From Chitinimonas_A lacunae (lineage in GTDB: Bacteria > Pseudomonadota > Gammaproteobacteria > Burkholderiales > Chitinimonadaceae), in the NCBI RefSeq assembly GCF_042650885.1, contig NZ_JBHSBU010000001.1:1364001-1428000 (forward strand): a stretch of DNA of 64,000 nucleotides, in the 5' to 3' direction. The position numbers and the translations under genes are program-made. Below, one piece after another: positions 1 to 9,237 of the stretch; positions within the stretch are counted from its first letter, which is position 1; every line of letters starts with the position of its first letter. The notes beneath the pieces are model-generated. The model was not told where the DNA came from. It did no database searches and saw nothing but the letters and a program-made list of their open reading frames with translations.

Positions 1-340
1 GTACAGACGTGCCGGGTCAATTCCGCCTGACTGACCTCTCCTTCAGCCACCAGCCCGCGTCCATCGACCCGCCACCCCCGCCCCACAACCAACCGCTTCA
101 ATGCTTTGATACAGAACGGGTTTTTATAGCGCAAAGCCTCTCCCACCCCTTCACACGATTCGGCTATGGTGCAAAGAGATACCCGATGGTCAGAAAACGG
201 AAAGTAAGGCGACCAAGTCAGCAATCGGGCGCATGGCAGGTGGTTGCCGAGCCGAAAACATCTGCGGGGTCAGGGCAGATCCGGACACCCAATGAGCACG
301 AGAGCGCCAGGTACGGGTTTCTTGTTGAGGAGAATCCGCC
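1..340. other. Spacer at window start, no gene supported
   Basis: No reading frame here has a convincing start or a recognisable product. A 120-codon frame from position 9 runs into the next gene in another frame, has no ribosome-binding site and looks like chance. The last 20 bases hold the ribosome-binding site of the Sel1-repeat gene (GAGGAG about 8 bases before its ATG). Confidence 0.5.
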
Positions 341-982
341 ATGTCACGTCTTCTATGCGCCATCCTGCTGACGGTCTCGGTACTGGCCGCCGACGATGCC
401 GCTTTTTCCGCCTACCGCGATGGTGACCATCAGGCCGCCCTGCGCCTCTATCGTGAACGCGCAGCCAATGGCGATCCGCTGGCGCTGTACAACTACGCCA
501 TGGTGCTGAAACGGGGCGAAGGGAGTGGCGACACCACCGATTGGCGGCCTTTGCTGCGCCGCGCGGCCGAGGCGGGGCTGGCCCAGGCGGCCTATGCGCT
601 CGGGGTGGCCTATGAGAACGGCGACGGTGTCGGCCGCTCGCAGCCCGAGGCAACCCGCTGGTTTCGCCAGGCGGCGCTCAGCGGTCATGTCGAAGCGGAA
701 TTGAGCCTGGCCACCCAATATTTCCTCGGTCGTGGCGTGACCCGCGATTATCGTGAAGCGGCGCGCTGGTATCGGGCGGCTGCCGAACATGGCCATGCCG
801 GTGCCCAATATCTGCTGGCGTCGATGCTGGAACATGGTGACGGCGTGGCGCGCGATCTGATGGAAGCCATGCACTGGTACAGCCTCGCGGCCCGCCAAGG
901 CGATCAGGCCGCGGCCCTCCAGGCCAAGCGACTGGCCCAATCGATGACCGTCTCGCCGCCCAACCCTGCGCCGTGTCAGTAG
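341..982 (+). CDS. Secreted Sel1-like repeat (SLR/TPR-like) protein
   Basis: This 213-residue protein begins with a short hydrophobic signal-like stretch (residues 1-16). At least four Sel1-type repeats of about 36 residues follow, with the usual pattern of Ala/Gly, paired Tyr-Ala or Trp-Tyr and a Gly-x-Gly-Val turn (for example YALGVAYENGDGVG and YLLASMLEHGDGVAR). Sel1 repeats form alpha-helical solenoids that mediate protein-protein contacts, often in the periplasm. No enzymatic domain is visible. The start at 341 is supported by a GAGGAG ribosome-binding site. The gene stands alone and converges with cheB, so its partner cannot be inferred. Confidence 0.8.
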   Translation: MSRLLCAILLTVSVLAADDAAFSAYRDGDHQAALRLYRERAANGDPLALYNYAMVLKRGEGSGDTTDWRPLLRRAAEAGLAQAAYALGVAYENGDGVGRSQPEATRWFRQAALSGHVEAELSLATQYFLGRGVTRDYREAARWYRAAAEHGHAGAQYLLASMLEHGDGVARDLMEAMHWYSLAARQGDQAAALQAKRLAQSMTVSPPNPAPCQ

Positions 983-1012
983 GCCTCCCTCAGGCCATCC
1001 ATCGGAGGGCTT

Positions 1013-1075
1013 CAGGAAGAAAAAATAAAATTTAAGGAAAAAATCTTGCAAGCATTACAGCAATTCATATAAATA
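1013..1075 (+). repeat. AT-rich dispersed intergenic element, copy 1
   Basis: An A/T-rich stretch in otherwise GC-rich DNA carries AAATTTAAGGAAAAAA followed by TTGCAAGCATTACAGC and CATATAAAT. It aligns by eye with the copies near 17032, 62213 and 62503. It lies between the convergent Sel1-repeat and cheB genes. The rest of this spacer (about 1076-1354) shows no gene. Confidence 0.5.
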
Positions 1076-1354
1076 ATGAACTGTTTTCTGTCCATTGATA
1101 GTCTAACGGGGCAGATCATTCCGGCTTTCCTTGGAAACGACGTGAAAGTCCGCAAGAGCGTAAGCGGCGTGATGTCCCGGCGTCTCGGCTGGTCACTGGA
1201 CAGCCAGATAGCTGACAGCCTACGACCCGTCCCGCTCCGTGCGGCAATGCGTCCACTTGAGGCGCTGGACGAATCGGCAAGCCTGCTTTTTCAGCGCGTC
1301 CGGGGACGGTTGGGGTCCGAACCGGACGCGAAGAGAGATCGAACCGCCTCCTCG

Positions 1355-2425
1355 TCAGGTCTTGGCCAGGGCCTTGGCAATCTCCACCAAAGACATCTGC
1401 ACATCAACCCCACCGCGCGCCACCGCCTCTTTGGGCATGCCGTAGACCAGCGAGGAGGCCTCGTCCTGAGCAATGGTATAGGCGCCGGCATCATGCATTT
1501 CCTTCATCCCTCGCGCCCCGTCATCGCCCATGCCGGTCATGATCACCCCCACGGCATTGCTGCCGGCGCTCACGGCCGCCGAGCGAAACAGCACATCGAC
1601 CGAAGGACGATGACGTGAGACCGGTGGCCCGTCCTTGATATCGACCAGGTACTGTGCGCCGCTGCGTTTGACCAGCAGATGCCGTCCACCCGGCGCGATC
1701 AGTGCCACCCCGGGCAGCAGACGGTCGCCGCTGCGCGCCTCGCGGACTTCGATCTTGCACAATTGATTGAGCCGCTCCGCAAAGGTCGCCGTGAATTTCT
1801 CCGGCATATGCTGGACGATGGCCATGCCACAGCAGGTACGCGGCAGACGGGGCAACAGGTATTCGAGCGCCTGGGTGCCGCCGGTCGAAGTGCCGATGAC
1901 CGCAATCCGTGCCGTGGTCTTGATCACCGCCTGGCCCGTCGGCGCTTCGAGCACCGCGTCGGCGGTCAATTTGGGCGGAATTTCCTTTTCTTCGTTCTCG
2001 GCCTTGCGCCCTTTGATCCGGACCAGCTTGGCCGACGCCGCCGCCCGGATTTGCTGGGCCAACTCGCGGATCGATTGCTGTAGATAGGTCTGGGCGCCGA
2101 CAGCCGGCTTGGTGACGACGGATACCGCCCCGGAAGCCAGCGCATCCAGGGTAACCGCAGCACCGGCTTCGCTCAGCGAGGAACAGATCACCACCGGGGT
2201 CGGCCGCTCGGCCATCAGCTTGCGCAGAAAGGTCAGACCGTCCATGCGCGGCATTTCGATATCGAGCACGATCACATCGGGCCACTGCTTGTTCATCAAC
2301 TGCATGGCAAACAGCGGGTCCGATGCCGTACCGATCACCTTGATGCCGGCCAGGGTCGACAACGACTCACGCAGCACTTCGCGCACCACCGCAGAATCGT
2401 CGACGATCAGCACCTTAATCGACAT
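1355..2425 (-). CDS. cheB: Chemotaxis response regulator protein-glutamate methylesterase (CheB family)
   Basis: CheB removes methyl groups from chemoreceptor glutamates and can deamidate glutamines, resetting receptor sensitivity in the cytoplasm. The 356-residue product has a receiver domain (residues 1-120) with phosphoacceptor Asp55 in LDIEMPRMDG and a conserved TKP Lys near 106. A charged linker follows, then the C-terminal esterase domain (about 170-356). Its catalytic triad is visible: Ser180 in GTSTGG, His206 in VQHMPEKF and Asp301 in GMGDDG. The start was placed at the MSIKVLIVDD methionine, because the upstream extension does not belong to the receiver fold. No cheA, cheW or cheR lies beside it. 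A chemoreceptor is encoded about 9 kb away, but a functional link is only inference. Confidence 0.95.
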   Translation of the reverse strand: MSIKVLIVDDSAVVREVLRESLSTLAGIKVIGTASDPLFAMQLMNKQWPDVIVLDIEMPRMDGLTFLRKLMAERPTPVVICSSLSEAGAAVTLDALASGAVSVVTKPAVGAQTYLQQSIRELAQQIRAAASAKLVRIKGRKAENEEKEIPPKLTADAVLEAPTGQAVIKTTARIAVIGTSTGGTQALEYLLPRLPRTCCGMAIVQHMPEKFTATFAERLNQLCKIEVREARSGDRLLPGVALIAPGGRHLLVKRSGAQYLVDIKDGPPVSRHRPSVDVLFRSAAVSAGSNAVGVIMTGMGDDGARGMKEMHDAGAYTIAQDEASSLVYGMPKEAVARGGVDVQMSLVEIAKALAKT

Positions 2426-2767
2426 GGCGTCTCCGGCCAGGCTCCGGCGTTCTGCCTGGATCAATCACGCGATAGACGAAAGGTCCGATGGCCCCTATCC
2501 GGATCACCCGGGTATTGAGGTCGGAAGCGATGAGCTCCAATGGCCTCCGACACCGAGCGCTTCGGCCAGTGTAATGGCGAGGGTATAGGCTTCTTTGCCG
2601 GTCGAGCCGGCCGCCGATCAGGGAATTGCTGTGGTTCATCACTTGTTCCCACTCTGCATGGAACCGCAGCACTCAGCATAGTTATTTACAGACGAGTTAG
2701 CAGTGCTGGAACCTGGGTACTGGAGAGGTAGTGGACGCAGCCGGCCAGCTTGACCTTTCCGTCAACA
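2426..2767. other. Spacer upstream of cheB, no gene supported
   Basis: Frames of 60-85 codons exist on both strands, but none has a ribosome-binding site or a recognisable product. The cheB promoter presumably lies here; no clear sigma-70 site was identified. Confidence 0.4.
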
Positions 2768-2830
2768 AAGTAAAGTTTTGAGAAATTCCTCTGCAAGCAT
2801 TTAAGCCATAAAAACTAGAAATAAATAAAA
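2768..2830 (+). repeat. AT-rich dispersed intergenic element, copy 2
   Basis: This stretch carries GAGAAATTCCTCTGCAAGC and then AAGCCATAAAAACTAG and an A-rich tail. The order CTGC-A/T-rich-GCCATA-ACTAGAAA matches the copy at 62503. It ends inside the A-tract that serves as the T-tract of the minus-strand terminator at 2830-2857. Confidence 0.45.
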
Positions 2831-2857
2831 ACCCCCAACCGTCACCGATTGGGGGTT
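2821..2857 (-). terminator. Rho-independent terminator of the M1 aminopeptidase gene
   Basis: A perfect 9-bp stem (AACCCCCAA at 2830-2838 with TTGGGGGTT at 2849-2857) lies 20 bases past the stop codon of the minus-strand gene. On the transcript it is followed by TTTTATTTAT, a good U-tract. Confidence 0.85.
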
Positions 2858-2877
2858 CGATACCTTGCCGCAGACGA

Positions 2878-5505
2878 TCAGCGAGCCGCCGCGACGCCCG
2901 CCGTGCCTTTCACTTCACCCAGAAAAGCGCTCAGGCTGGCGGCCTGTTTGCTGCGGAACACGCTGCACAGCCGGATCTGTTCCAGCGACTGTTCCAGCTC
3001 CAGTGGACCACCGTCATAGCGGGCGATGGTGGGCTTGAGCCAGCGCTCGAGCGCCCTGGCCTGGGCTTCCGAGCAGAACAGGTCGAGGTAGCGCGGGAAG
3101 TAGCCGGGCGAATCCTCGGGCAGCCGCTTGGCAAGCGAAGCGAAGTGACTGCGCAGGAACTTGAAGGTGCCTTCGCGGGTGGCGTCGTCCTCGTTCTGCG
3201 CCCGGAACAGCCGGGTCGCCTCGCGGGCGTCGTAGGCCGCGTCAAGCGTCAGTCGCCGCGCCGCCTCGGCCAGGGCCGGTTCGCGGAAATTGCCCAGCGC
3301 CGTGAACAGATCGCGGCGCTCCTTGCGGTTATCGGTCTCGGCCGCGATCTTGGCGTAACGCTCGAACAGGGTGCGATCGCCTTCGAGCGCGGCAATCGAC
3401 AGCACCGCCTCGCGCACTGCCGGATCGACCGCCCCGCGTTCGAGCAGCCAGGAGCGGGCCAGCCGGCCGGCTTCGGCACGCAGCGCGGCATCCTGGCCCG
3501 AATCGGCCACGACCCAGGCCAGATCGGCCCGCAACAGGGCGTCATCGCTGCTTTCCCCGGCCTTGGGCAGCAGACCGAGCTTGCGGGTGCGTTCGCCATA
3601 GAGCCGCTGCACAAAGGCCGCGAAGGCCGGCCGGTCGGCTGCCGCCACATGGAAGCGCGCCTGCCTGATCACCGCCAGTGTCGCCCCGACCACGTCCTTG
3701 TCGGGATGGCTGGCGAAATGGCCGGCCAGCTTCAGCGCGTCCGCCAACGGCAGGTCGGCCGATTCGGTCAGGGCCTGGGCGTCGTCGAGACCCGCCAGAA
3801 TCTCATTGACGCTCAACGGTACCGAGGTCATCAGCCGCACCAGCTCACCAGGGGCATAGACCGGCCGGTAATAGCCCGTGCCGCCATGGTTGGCCTGGAC
3901 CCAGGCCGGGCAGCGCTCGCCGGTGGCCAGCGGCAGAACCAATTCATCGCGCTGCTGCTTGAGCATCAGCCGCGCCATGCCGCCCGGCACCCGCACCGTC
4001 ACCGGCACCTGCCAGCGCTGGTCGGCGCGGGCGGTCGAGCCCTGCGGCAGGAAGCGCGACTGTTCAAGCAGCAGGCGCGCCTTGCTGTCGTCGCACTTGA
4101 GTTCGACCTTGAGGCGCGGAATCCCCGGCTGTTCGATAAAGCTGCGGAAGGCCGGTGCCAGATCGGGGTCCTGACTCGACAGTGCGGCCACGAAGTCGGC
4201 ACCGGTGGCATTGCCCCAGGCGTGCTTCTTCATATAGCTGCGCACGCCCTCGCGGAACCGCGCTTCGCCAAGCCAGGTTTCGAACATCGACAGTACCGCC
4301 TGTCCCTTCTGGTAGGTAATGCTGTCAAAGGCCGAATTGAGGTCATGCTCGTTTTCGACCGGCTGGTGGATACGCCGGGTCGAGGCCAACCGGTCGGCCG
4401 CCATGGCCCGGGCGCGGGCTTCCTGGGTATCGCTGCTCCATTTCCACTCGGGCATCAGCTGATCGGTGATCTTGCTGCCCATCCAGCTGGCAAAGGCTTC
4501 GTTAAGCCACAGATCGTCCCACCAGGCCATGGTCACATAGTTGCCGAACCATTGATGGGCCAGCTCGTGGGCCATGATATCGACCTGACGGCGCTTGAAC
4601 GGCTCGGTCTCCTCGGCAGGCTTGGCCAGCATCAGGCCCGAGGTATAGGTAATCAGCCCGGCGTTCTCCATCGCGCTGAAACCGACCGTCAGCGGAATCA
4701 CCAGACTGTCGAGCTTTTCATAGGGATAGGGCGCATCGAAATACTGTTCGAGCCGCTCGACGATGCGCGGGGCCATCGATACCGCATAGCGCACTTCGCT
4801 GCCGCGTCCTTTGGGCACCACATAGCGGATCGGGATATTGCGCAGCTTGCCGCCGTCAACCACCTCAAACGGGCCGACGCCGAAAGCCACCAGATAGCTG
4901 GGCAACGGCTTGGTGCGCTGGAAACGCACGGTCTTCCAACCGTTGCCGAGCGACTTCTCCTCGCTGGCTGGGGTATTGGCCACCGCCGTCAGCCCTTCGG
5001 GCACGGTCAGGCTCAGCGTCCACGGCACCTTCCAGCCGGGCTCGTCAAAGCTCGGAAAGGCCCGGCGCGCGCCGGTGCTCTCGAACTGAGTAAAGGCATA
5101 CCAGTCGCCACCTTCCTTCTGGCGGAACAGACCATAGACCTCGCGCTCGGCAATCGTCCCGCTGAAGGTCAGCTTCAGCACTGCTTCTCCGGCCGGCACA
5201 CTGCGCTGGAAACGCAGTTCGAGCTTATCGACGCCGCGCTGCCGGACCGTGGCCGGCCAGCTCGCCCCATCGCGCTCCAGCACCGCCTGACTGACCCGCA
5301 GACCCCGGCCATGCAACAGCAGAGTGCGCGCAGGCGCGCTGGTGGCAAGGCTGATGGCGACTTCGCCGCGATGGGTGGCCGCGGCTGGATCGACCTTGAG
5401 ATCGACCTGATAAGCCAGCGGTTTGACCACCGCCGGCAGCCGCATCGGTTCGGCCGCCGCACCCGAGCCCAGGGCGGCTGCCAGCAATAGGGGAATAGCT
5501 GACAT
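2878..5505 (-). CDS. Exported M1-family zinc aminopeptidase
   Basis: The 875-residue product fits the M1 (PepN/ERAP-like) aminopeptidases, which remove N-terminal residues from peptides. A signal peptide is visible at residues 1-18 (hydrophobic, ending GAAA), so it probably acts in the periplasm. The substrate-binding motif appears as SAMEN at 277-281 (usually GAMEN). The zinc site is HELAH at 313-317, with the third ligand Glu336 in LNEAF. The last ~350 residues look like the helical ERAP1_C-type domain. The start at MSAIPLLL was chosen because AGGAAGAGG precedes it and the signal peptide starts there; an upstream in-frame Met would place 63 unrelated residues before the signal. Monocistronic, with its own terminator. 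Confidence 0.92.
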   Translation of the reverse strand: MSAIPLLLAAALGSGAAAEPMRLPAVVKPLAYQVDLKVDPAAATHRGEVAISLATSAPARTLLLHGRGLRVSQAVLERDGASWPATVRQRGVDKLELRFQRSVPAGEAVLKLTFSGTIAEREVYGLFRQKEGGDWYAFTQFESTGARRAFPSFDEPGWKVPWTLSLTVPEGLTAVANTPASEEKSLGNGWKTVRFQRTKPLPSYLVAFGVGPFEVVDGGKLRNIPIRYVVPKGRGSEVRYAVSMAPRIVERLEQYFDAPYPYEKLDSLVIPLTVGFSAMENAGLITYTSGLMLAKPAEETEPFKRRQVDIMAHELAHQWFGNYVTMAWWDDLWLNEAFASWMGSKITDQLMPEWKWSSDTQEARARAMAADRLASTRRIHQPVENEHDLNSAFDSITYQKGQAVLSMFETWLGEARFREGVRSYMKKHAWGNATGADFVAALSSQDPDLAPAFRSFIEQPGIPRLKVELKCDDSKARLLLEQSRFLPQGSTARADQRWQVPVTVRVPGGMARLMLKQQRDELVLPLATGERCPAWVQANHGGTGYYRPVYAPGELVRLMTSVPLSVNEILAGLDDAQALTESADLPLADALKLAGHFASHPDKDVVGATLAVIRQARFHVAAADRPAFAAFVQRLYGERTRKLGLLPKAGESSDDALLRADLAWVVADSGQDAALRAEAGRLARSWLLERGAVDPAVREAVLSIAALEGDRTLFERYAKIAAETDNRKERRDLFTALGNFREPALAEAARRLTLDAAYDAREATRLFRAQNEDDATREGTFKFLRSHFASLAKRLPEDSPGYFPRYLDLFCSEAQARALERWLKPTIARYDGGPLELEQSLEQIRLCSVFRSKQAASLSAFLGEVKGTAGVAAAR

Positions 5506-5869
5506 GGTTTCCTCTTCCTTATTTGGAGAATGGCAAGGCGCTGCCAAACGGCGCAGCTTAACATCGCCGCCGGTCACGGCGACACCTGGCCAGACCGTGG
5601 AAAATCCCTGCCTGATAGACACAGGAAAGGCATTAGCAGAGACGAATACAGGAGAAAATAAAAGGACAAATAATTGCAAGATCCATTCTTGCAAAGAGAC
5701 TGTTTTTAAAAATCTTCTTTAAATCAGCGTTATTGCGGCAAATTGGACGGATCGGCCTGGGCAATCCGTCCAATCTATAGGGCGTGGTAAATACAGCAAT
5801 CGGGACGCTCAACAAAAAATTGCACTGCCGACCGCGCCATTTCGGCAGCCTCCCGAACCGCCATTGGGC
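5506..5869. other. Spacer between aminopeptidase and Lrp-type regulator genes
   Basis: No gene is supported. An AT-rich stretch at about 5640-5720 contains TTGCAAGATCCATTCTTGCAA, an imperfect palindrome. It may be a degenerate member of the dispersed AT-rich family, but the match is weak. The aminopeptidase promoter should lie here. Confidence 0.4.
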
Positions 5870-6337
5870 CTATTCCGCCAACGGCAGGGCCAGCGTCTCC
5901 TTCACTTCCTCCATCACCACATAGCTGCGCGACTCGGCCGCGCCGGGCAGATTGAGCAGGATATCGCCCAGCAGCTTGCGGTACTGCGACATATCGGGAA
6001 TACGGGCTTTCACCAGATAGTCGAACGCACCCGATACCAGATGGCATTCGACCACATTGGGCAGCTTCATCACTTCGCGGCGGAAGGCGTCGAAGATGTC
6101 GGCCGACTTGGCCGACAGGCGCAGCTCGACGAACACCAGTTGGCTGCAATCGACGGCGCGTGGGTTGATCCGGGCGTAATAGCCTTCGATCACCCCGTCG
6201 CGCTCCAGCCGCTTGACCCGTTCGGAACAAGGCGTGGTGGAGAGGCCGACCCGTTCGGCCAGTTCGGTGATGGTCAGGCGGCCATTGGCCTGGAGCAGGC
6301 GCAGGATCTTGCGGTCGGTACGGTCGAGTGGCTTCAT
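5870..6337 (-). CDS. Lrp/AsnC-family transcriptional regulator, probable regulator of the adjacent D-amino acid catabolic genes
   Basis: This 155-residue protein has the Lrp/AsnC layout: an N-terminal winged helix-turn-helix (residues 5-60, beginning LDRTDRKILRLLQ) and a C-terminal RAM/ligand-binding domain (about 70-150). The start at MKPLDRTDRK matches the family; the upstream in-frame extension is unlike it. It is divergent from dadA across a 189-bp promoter region. That is the arrangement of DadR-type activators, which respond to alanine, so control of dadA is a reasonable inference. The family is certain; the specific ligand is not shown by the sequence. Confidence 0.88.
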   Translation of the reverse strand: MKPLDRTDRKILRLLQANGRLTITELAERVGLSTTPCSERVKRLERDGVIEGYYARINPRAVDCSQLVFVELRLSAKSADIFDAFRREVMKLPNVVECHLVSGAFDYLVKARIPDMSQYRKLLGDILLNLPGAAESRSYVVMEEVKETLALPLAE

Positions 6338-6526
6338 GGAAACGGCACAGGCGTCAAAGGGTTGATTTGCAAGGCATGAAACAAGCACAGCAGGAAACAT
6401 TCACACCATATCGTCAAATGGTAGTGGATTTCACCAAAAGATAGGGATTCTTTAGCTACACTTGCTGGGTCAAGCCCATTACACTGCGCGGCATTCCTGT
6501 TTCAACTCTGGCTTGGCGGATTCGGC

Positions 6527-7831
6527 ATGAAGGTCGTGGTTCTCGGTGGCGGTGTGATCGGCGTCAGCAGCGCCTACTATCTGGCAAAAGCCGGCGCCAA
6601 GGTGACGGTGCTGGAACGCCAGCCCGGCGTCGCGCTGGAAACCAGCTTCGCCAACGCCGGCCAGATCTCGCCTGGTTATTCGGCGCCGTGGGCCGCGCCC
6701 GGCATTCCGCTCAAGGCGCTCAAGTGGCTGTTCCAACGCCACGCCCCGCTGGCACTGCGGCCCGATGGCAGCCTGCACCAGTTGCAATGGCTGGGTCAGA
6801 TGCTCAGCAACTGCAACGAAGCCGCCTACGCCATCAACAAGGAAAGAATGATGCGGCTGGCTGAATACAGCCGCGACTGCCTGCGCGCGCTGCGGGCCGA
6901 AATCGGCCTCGGTTATGAAGAGCGCAGTCTGGGCACGCTCCAGGTCTTTCGTACCGACAAGCAGCTTGCCGCCGCCCAGAAGGACATCGCCGTCCTGCAA
7001 ACCTGCGGCGTTCCCTATGAATTGCTCGACCCGGCCCAATGCAGCCGGATCGAACCCGCACTGGCCAAGGTCAGCCACAAGCTGACCGGCGGCCTACGGC
7101 TCCCCAACGACGAGACGGGTGATTGCCAGCTGTTCACTACCCGACTCGCCGAGCAATGCCGCGCCCTGGGCGTGGAGTTCCGCTTCGAGGCGCAGATCGA
7201 GCGCCTCATTGCCGGCCGCAACGGCCGGATCGACGCCGTCCAGGTCGACGGCGAGCGACTGGCGGCCGATCATTTCGTGCTTGCCCTGGGTAGTTATGGC
7301 CGCCAGTTGCTGCTCGATCTCGATTTGAAGCTGCCGGTCTATCCGGTCAAGGGCTACTCCCTGACCGTGCCGATCAGCGATCCGACCGGTGCACCGGTCT
7401 CGACCGTGATGGACGAGACCTACAAGATTGCCCTGACCCGCTTCGACAACCGTATCCGGGTCGGCGGCATGGCCGAACTGATGGGCTACGATCTGTCGCT
7501 CAACCCGCGCCGGCGCGAGACGCTGGAGATGGTGGTCACCGATCTGTTCCCGCAAGGTGGCGACGCCAAACAAGGGGCGTTCTGGACCGGCCTGCGGCCG
7601 ATGACGCCTGACGGTACCCCGATTATCGGCGCCACCCCCTATGCCAACCTGTCGTTGAATATCGGCCACGGTACGCTAGGCTGGACCATGGCTTGCGGCT
7701 CCGGTCAGGTACTGGCCGACCAGCTCGCCGGCCGCCAACCGGGCATCCGCACCGATGGTCTGGGCCTTGACCGCTATGGCCGCACCGTGGCTGGCCCGCG
7801 TTTGATCAAGACAGCGCCGGCCTGGTCCTGA
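6527..7831 (+). CDS. dadA: D-amino acid dehydrogenase, small subunit type
   Basis: DadA is a membrane-associated flavoprotein that oxidises D-amino acids (mainly D-alanine) to 2-oxo acids and ammonia, passing electrons to the respiratory chain. The 434-residue protein opens with the Rossmann FAD motif GGGVIGVSSAYYLAKAGAKV (residues 6-25) and continues VTVLERQ. The C-terminal DAO-fold signature includes GLRPMTPDGTPIIG and NIGHGTLGW (near 363-395). Length and motifs match the family. It is divergent from an Lrp-type regulator and followed by alanine racemase, the usual dad arrangement for using L-alanine through D-alanine. A terminator between dadA and the racemase gene suggests partly separate transcription. 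Confidence 0.95.
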   Translation: MKVVVLGGGVIGVSSAYYLAKAGAKVTVLERQPGVALETSFANAGQISPGYSAPWAAPGIPLKALKWLFQRHAPLALRPDGSLHQLQWLGQMLSNCNEAAYAINKERMMRLAEYSRDCLRALRAEIGLGYEERSLGTLQVFRTDKQLAAAQKDIAVLQTCGVPYELLDPAQCSRIEPALAKVSHKLTGGLRLPNDETGDCQLFTTRLAEQCRALGVEFRFEAQIERLIAGRNGRIDAVQVDGERLAADHFVLALGSYGRQLLLDLDLKLPVYPVKGYSLTVPISDPTGAPVSTVMDETYKIALTRFDNRIRVGGMAELMGYDLSLNPRRRETLEMVVTDLFPQGGDAKQGAFWTGLRPMTPDGTPIIGATPYANLSLNIGHGTLGWTMACGSGQVLADQLAGRQPGIRTDGLGLDRYGRTVAGPRLIKTAPAWS

Positions 7832-7895
7832 GTTTTCTCCTCTGGTGTCGTTCTACGCAGCCGTTCCCCCGGCCGTGTCGGCAACACCAACCTGG

Positions 7896-7929
7896 GCGGG
7901 CACGCTTCCCCTGGCGTGCTCGCTTTTTT
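7896..7929 (+). terminator. Rho-independent terminator after dadA
   Basis: GCGGGCACGC (7896-7905) pairs with GCGTGCTCGC (7914-7923), with one G-U pair and an 8-base loop, followed directly by six T. It lies 64 bases past the dadA stop and 47 bases before the racemase gene, so racemase expression may need its own promoter or readthrough. CATAAT at about 7946 is a possible -10. Confidence 0.72.
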
Positions 7930-7976
7930 CATCCGCTTGATCCTGCATAATCGCTGCTTTCCCGACGGAGTTCCCG

Positions 7977-9047
7977 ATGAGCCGCCCGCTGACCGCCACC
8001 ATTCGCCTCGACCATTTGCGCGCCAATTATCAGTTGGCGCGGCGCCTGCACGGTGGACGGGTGCTGGCAACGGTCAAGGCCAATGCCTATGGCCATGGCG
8101 CCGTCGCCGTCGCCCGGGCGCTGGCCGATCAGACCGACGGTTTCGCCGTCGCCTGTATCGAGGAAGCCCTGACCTTGCGCGAAGCTGGGATCACCCAGCC
8201 TATCTTGCTGCTCGAAGGCTGGTTCGAGCCGGCCGAACTTGAGCTGATTGTCCAGCACCAGCTATGGACCGCCCTGCACTGCCCCGAGCAACTGGCCCAG
8301 CTTGAACAGGCCAAGCTCGCTGCACCGCTGCCCTCGGTCTGGCTCAAGTTCGACAGCGGCATGCATCGGCTTGGTCTGCCGCTTGGGCAGGCCCATGAAA
8401 TCCATCGCCGCGTCTGCGCCAGCGGCAAGGTCGAATCGGTGGTGCTGGCCACCCATTTCGCCCGCGCCGATGAGCTTGACTGCCCCAGCACCACGGAACA
8501 GATCGAGCGCTTCCGTGCTGCGGTGGCCGGTCTGCCCTGTCCGCTCAGCCTGGCCAATTCAGGCGGTGTGCTCGGTTGGCAAGCCGCACGCGGCGACTGG
8601 GCCCGGCCCGGCATCATGCTCTACGGCGGCGCCTCGCTCGACCGCATGCCGGCCGAGCCGCCGCTGCCGGTGATGCAGCTCGACAGCAAGCTCATCGCCG
8701 TCCAAAGCCTGTCCGCTGGCGAAGCCGTCGGTTACGGCGCGCGTTTTGTTACCGAGCGCGCCAGCCGGATCGGCCTTGTTGCCTGCGGCTATGCCGATGG
8801 CTATCCCCGTGCCGCCAAGACCGGCACGCCGGTATTGATCGATGGCCGCCGCAGCCGGGTGGTCGGCCGGGTATCGATGGATATGCTGGCAGTCGATCTC
8901 GAACATTTCCCCGAAGCCGGCGTCGGCACGCCGGTGCGGCTATGGGGCGAAGGCCTGCCCGCCGACGAAGTGGCCCAGGCCGCCGGCACCATCTCCTACG
9001 AATTGTTCTGCAATGTGAAGCGGGCGCATTTCCGCTATGTCGGCTGA
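7977..9047 (+). CDS. alr: Alanine racemase
   Basis: The enzyme interconverts L- and D-alanine with pyridoxal phosphate, supplying D-alanine for peptidoglycan or feeding L-alanine into the dad route. The 356-residue protein has the N-terminal TIM-barrel with PLP-lysine Lys34 in TVKANAYGHG. The C-terminal beta domain carries the catalytic-tyrosine region (VGYGARF) and GRVSMDML. Length is typical. Its position behind dadA suggests the catabolic form (DadX). Sequence alone does not separate DadX from the biosynthetic Alr, so the general symbol is used. Confidence 0.95.
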   Translation: MSRPLTATIRLDHLRANYQLARRLHGGRVLATVKANAYGHGAVAVARALADQTDGFAVACIEEALTLREAGITQPILLLEGWFEPAELELIVQHQLWTALHCPEQLAQLEQAKLAAPLPSVWLKFDSGMHRLGLPLGQAHEIHRRVCASGKVESVVLATHFARADELDCPSTTEQIERFRAAVAGLPCPLSLANSGGVLGWQAARGDWARPGIMLYGGASLDRMPAEPPLPVMQLDSKLIAVQSLSAGEAVGYGARFVTERASRIGLVACGYADGYPRAAKTGTPVLIDGRRSRVVGRVSMDMLAVDLEHFPEAGVGTPVRLWGEGLPADEVAQAAGTISYELFCNVKRAHFRYVG

Positions 9048-9111
9048 GCAATAGACTACCCCGCCTCGCCTACAGGCAGACCGGCCACGCCGGTTCATGG
9101 TGGGCAATCCA

Positions 9112-9177
9112 GGTCGCGGACGCCCTGAAGAGCGTGCTTCTTCAGGGCAGCCTCGATCGTTTCCCGCGACCATTTTG
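9112..9177 (+). terminator. Nested hairpin and T-run after alanine racemase gene
   Basis: An outer stem (GGTCGCGG 9112-9119 with CCGCGACC 9164-9171) encloses a perfect inner 10-bp stem (GCCCTGAAGA 9122-9131 with TCTTCAGGGC 9139-9148). ATTTTG follows. It probably terminates the racemase transcript. The two-tier shape is larger than a usual terminator and could be a structured RNA. Confidence 0.55.
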
Positions 9178-9237
9178 ACTCCACCCCGGACGCCAGGTCA
9201 GCCCAGCGGCCGACCGTCCCGTCCGCGCCCAAACCCC

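Noticed and set aside
3145..5490. A 781-codon open frame on the plus strand
   Set aside because: It is the antisense of the M1 aminopeptidase gene; the minus strand has a signal peptide, zinc motif, ribosome-binding site and terminator. Composition in the plus frame (Arg/Gln/Gly-rich) is typical of a GC shadow.
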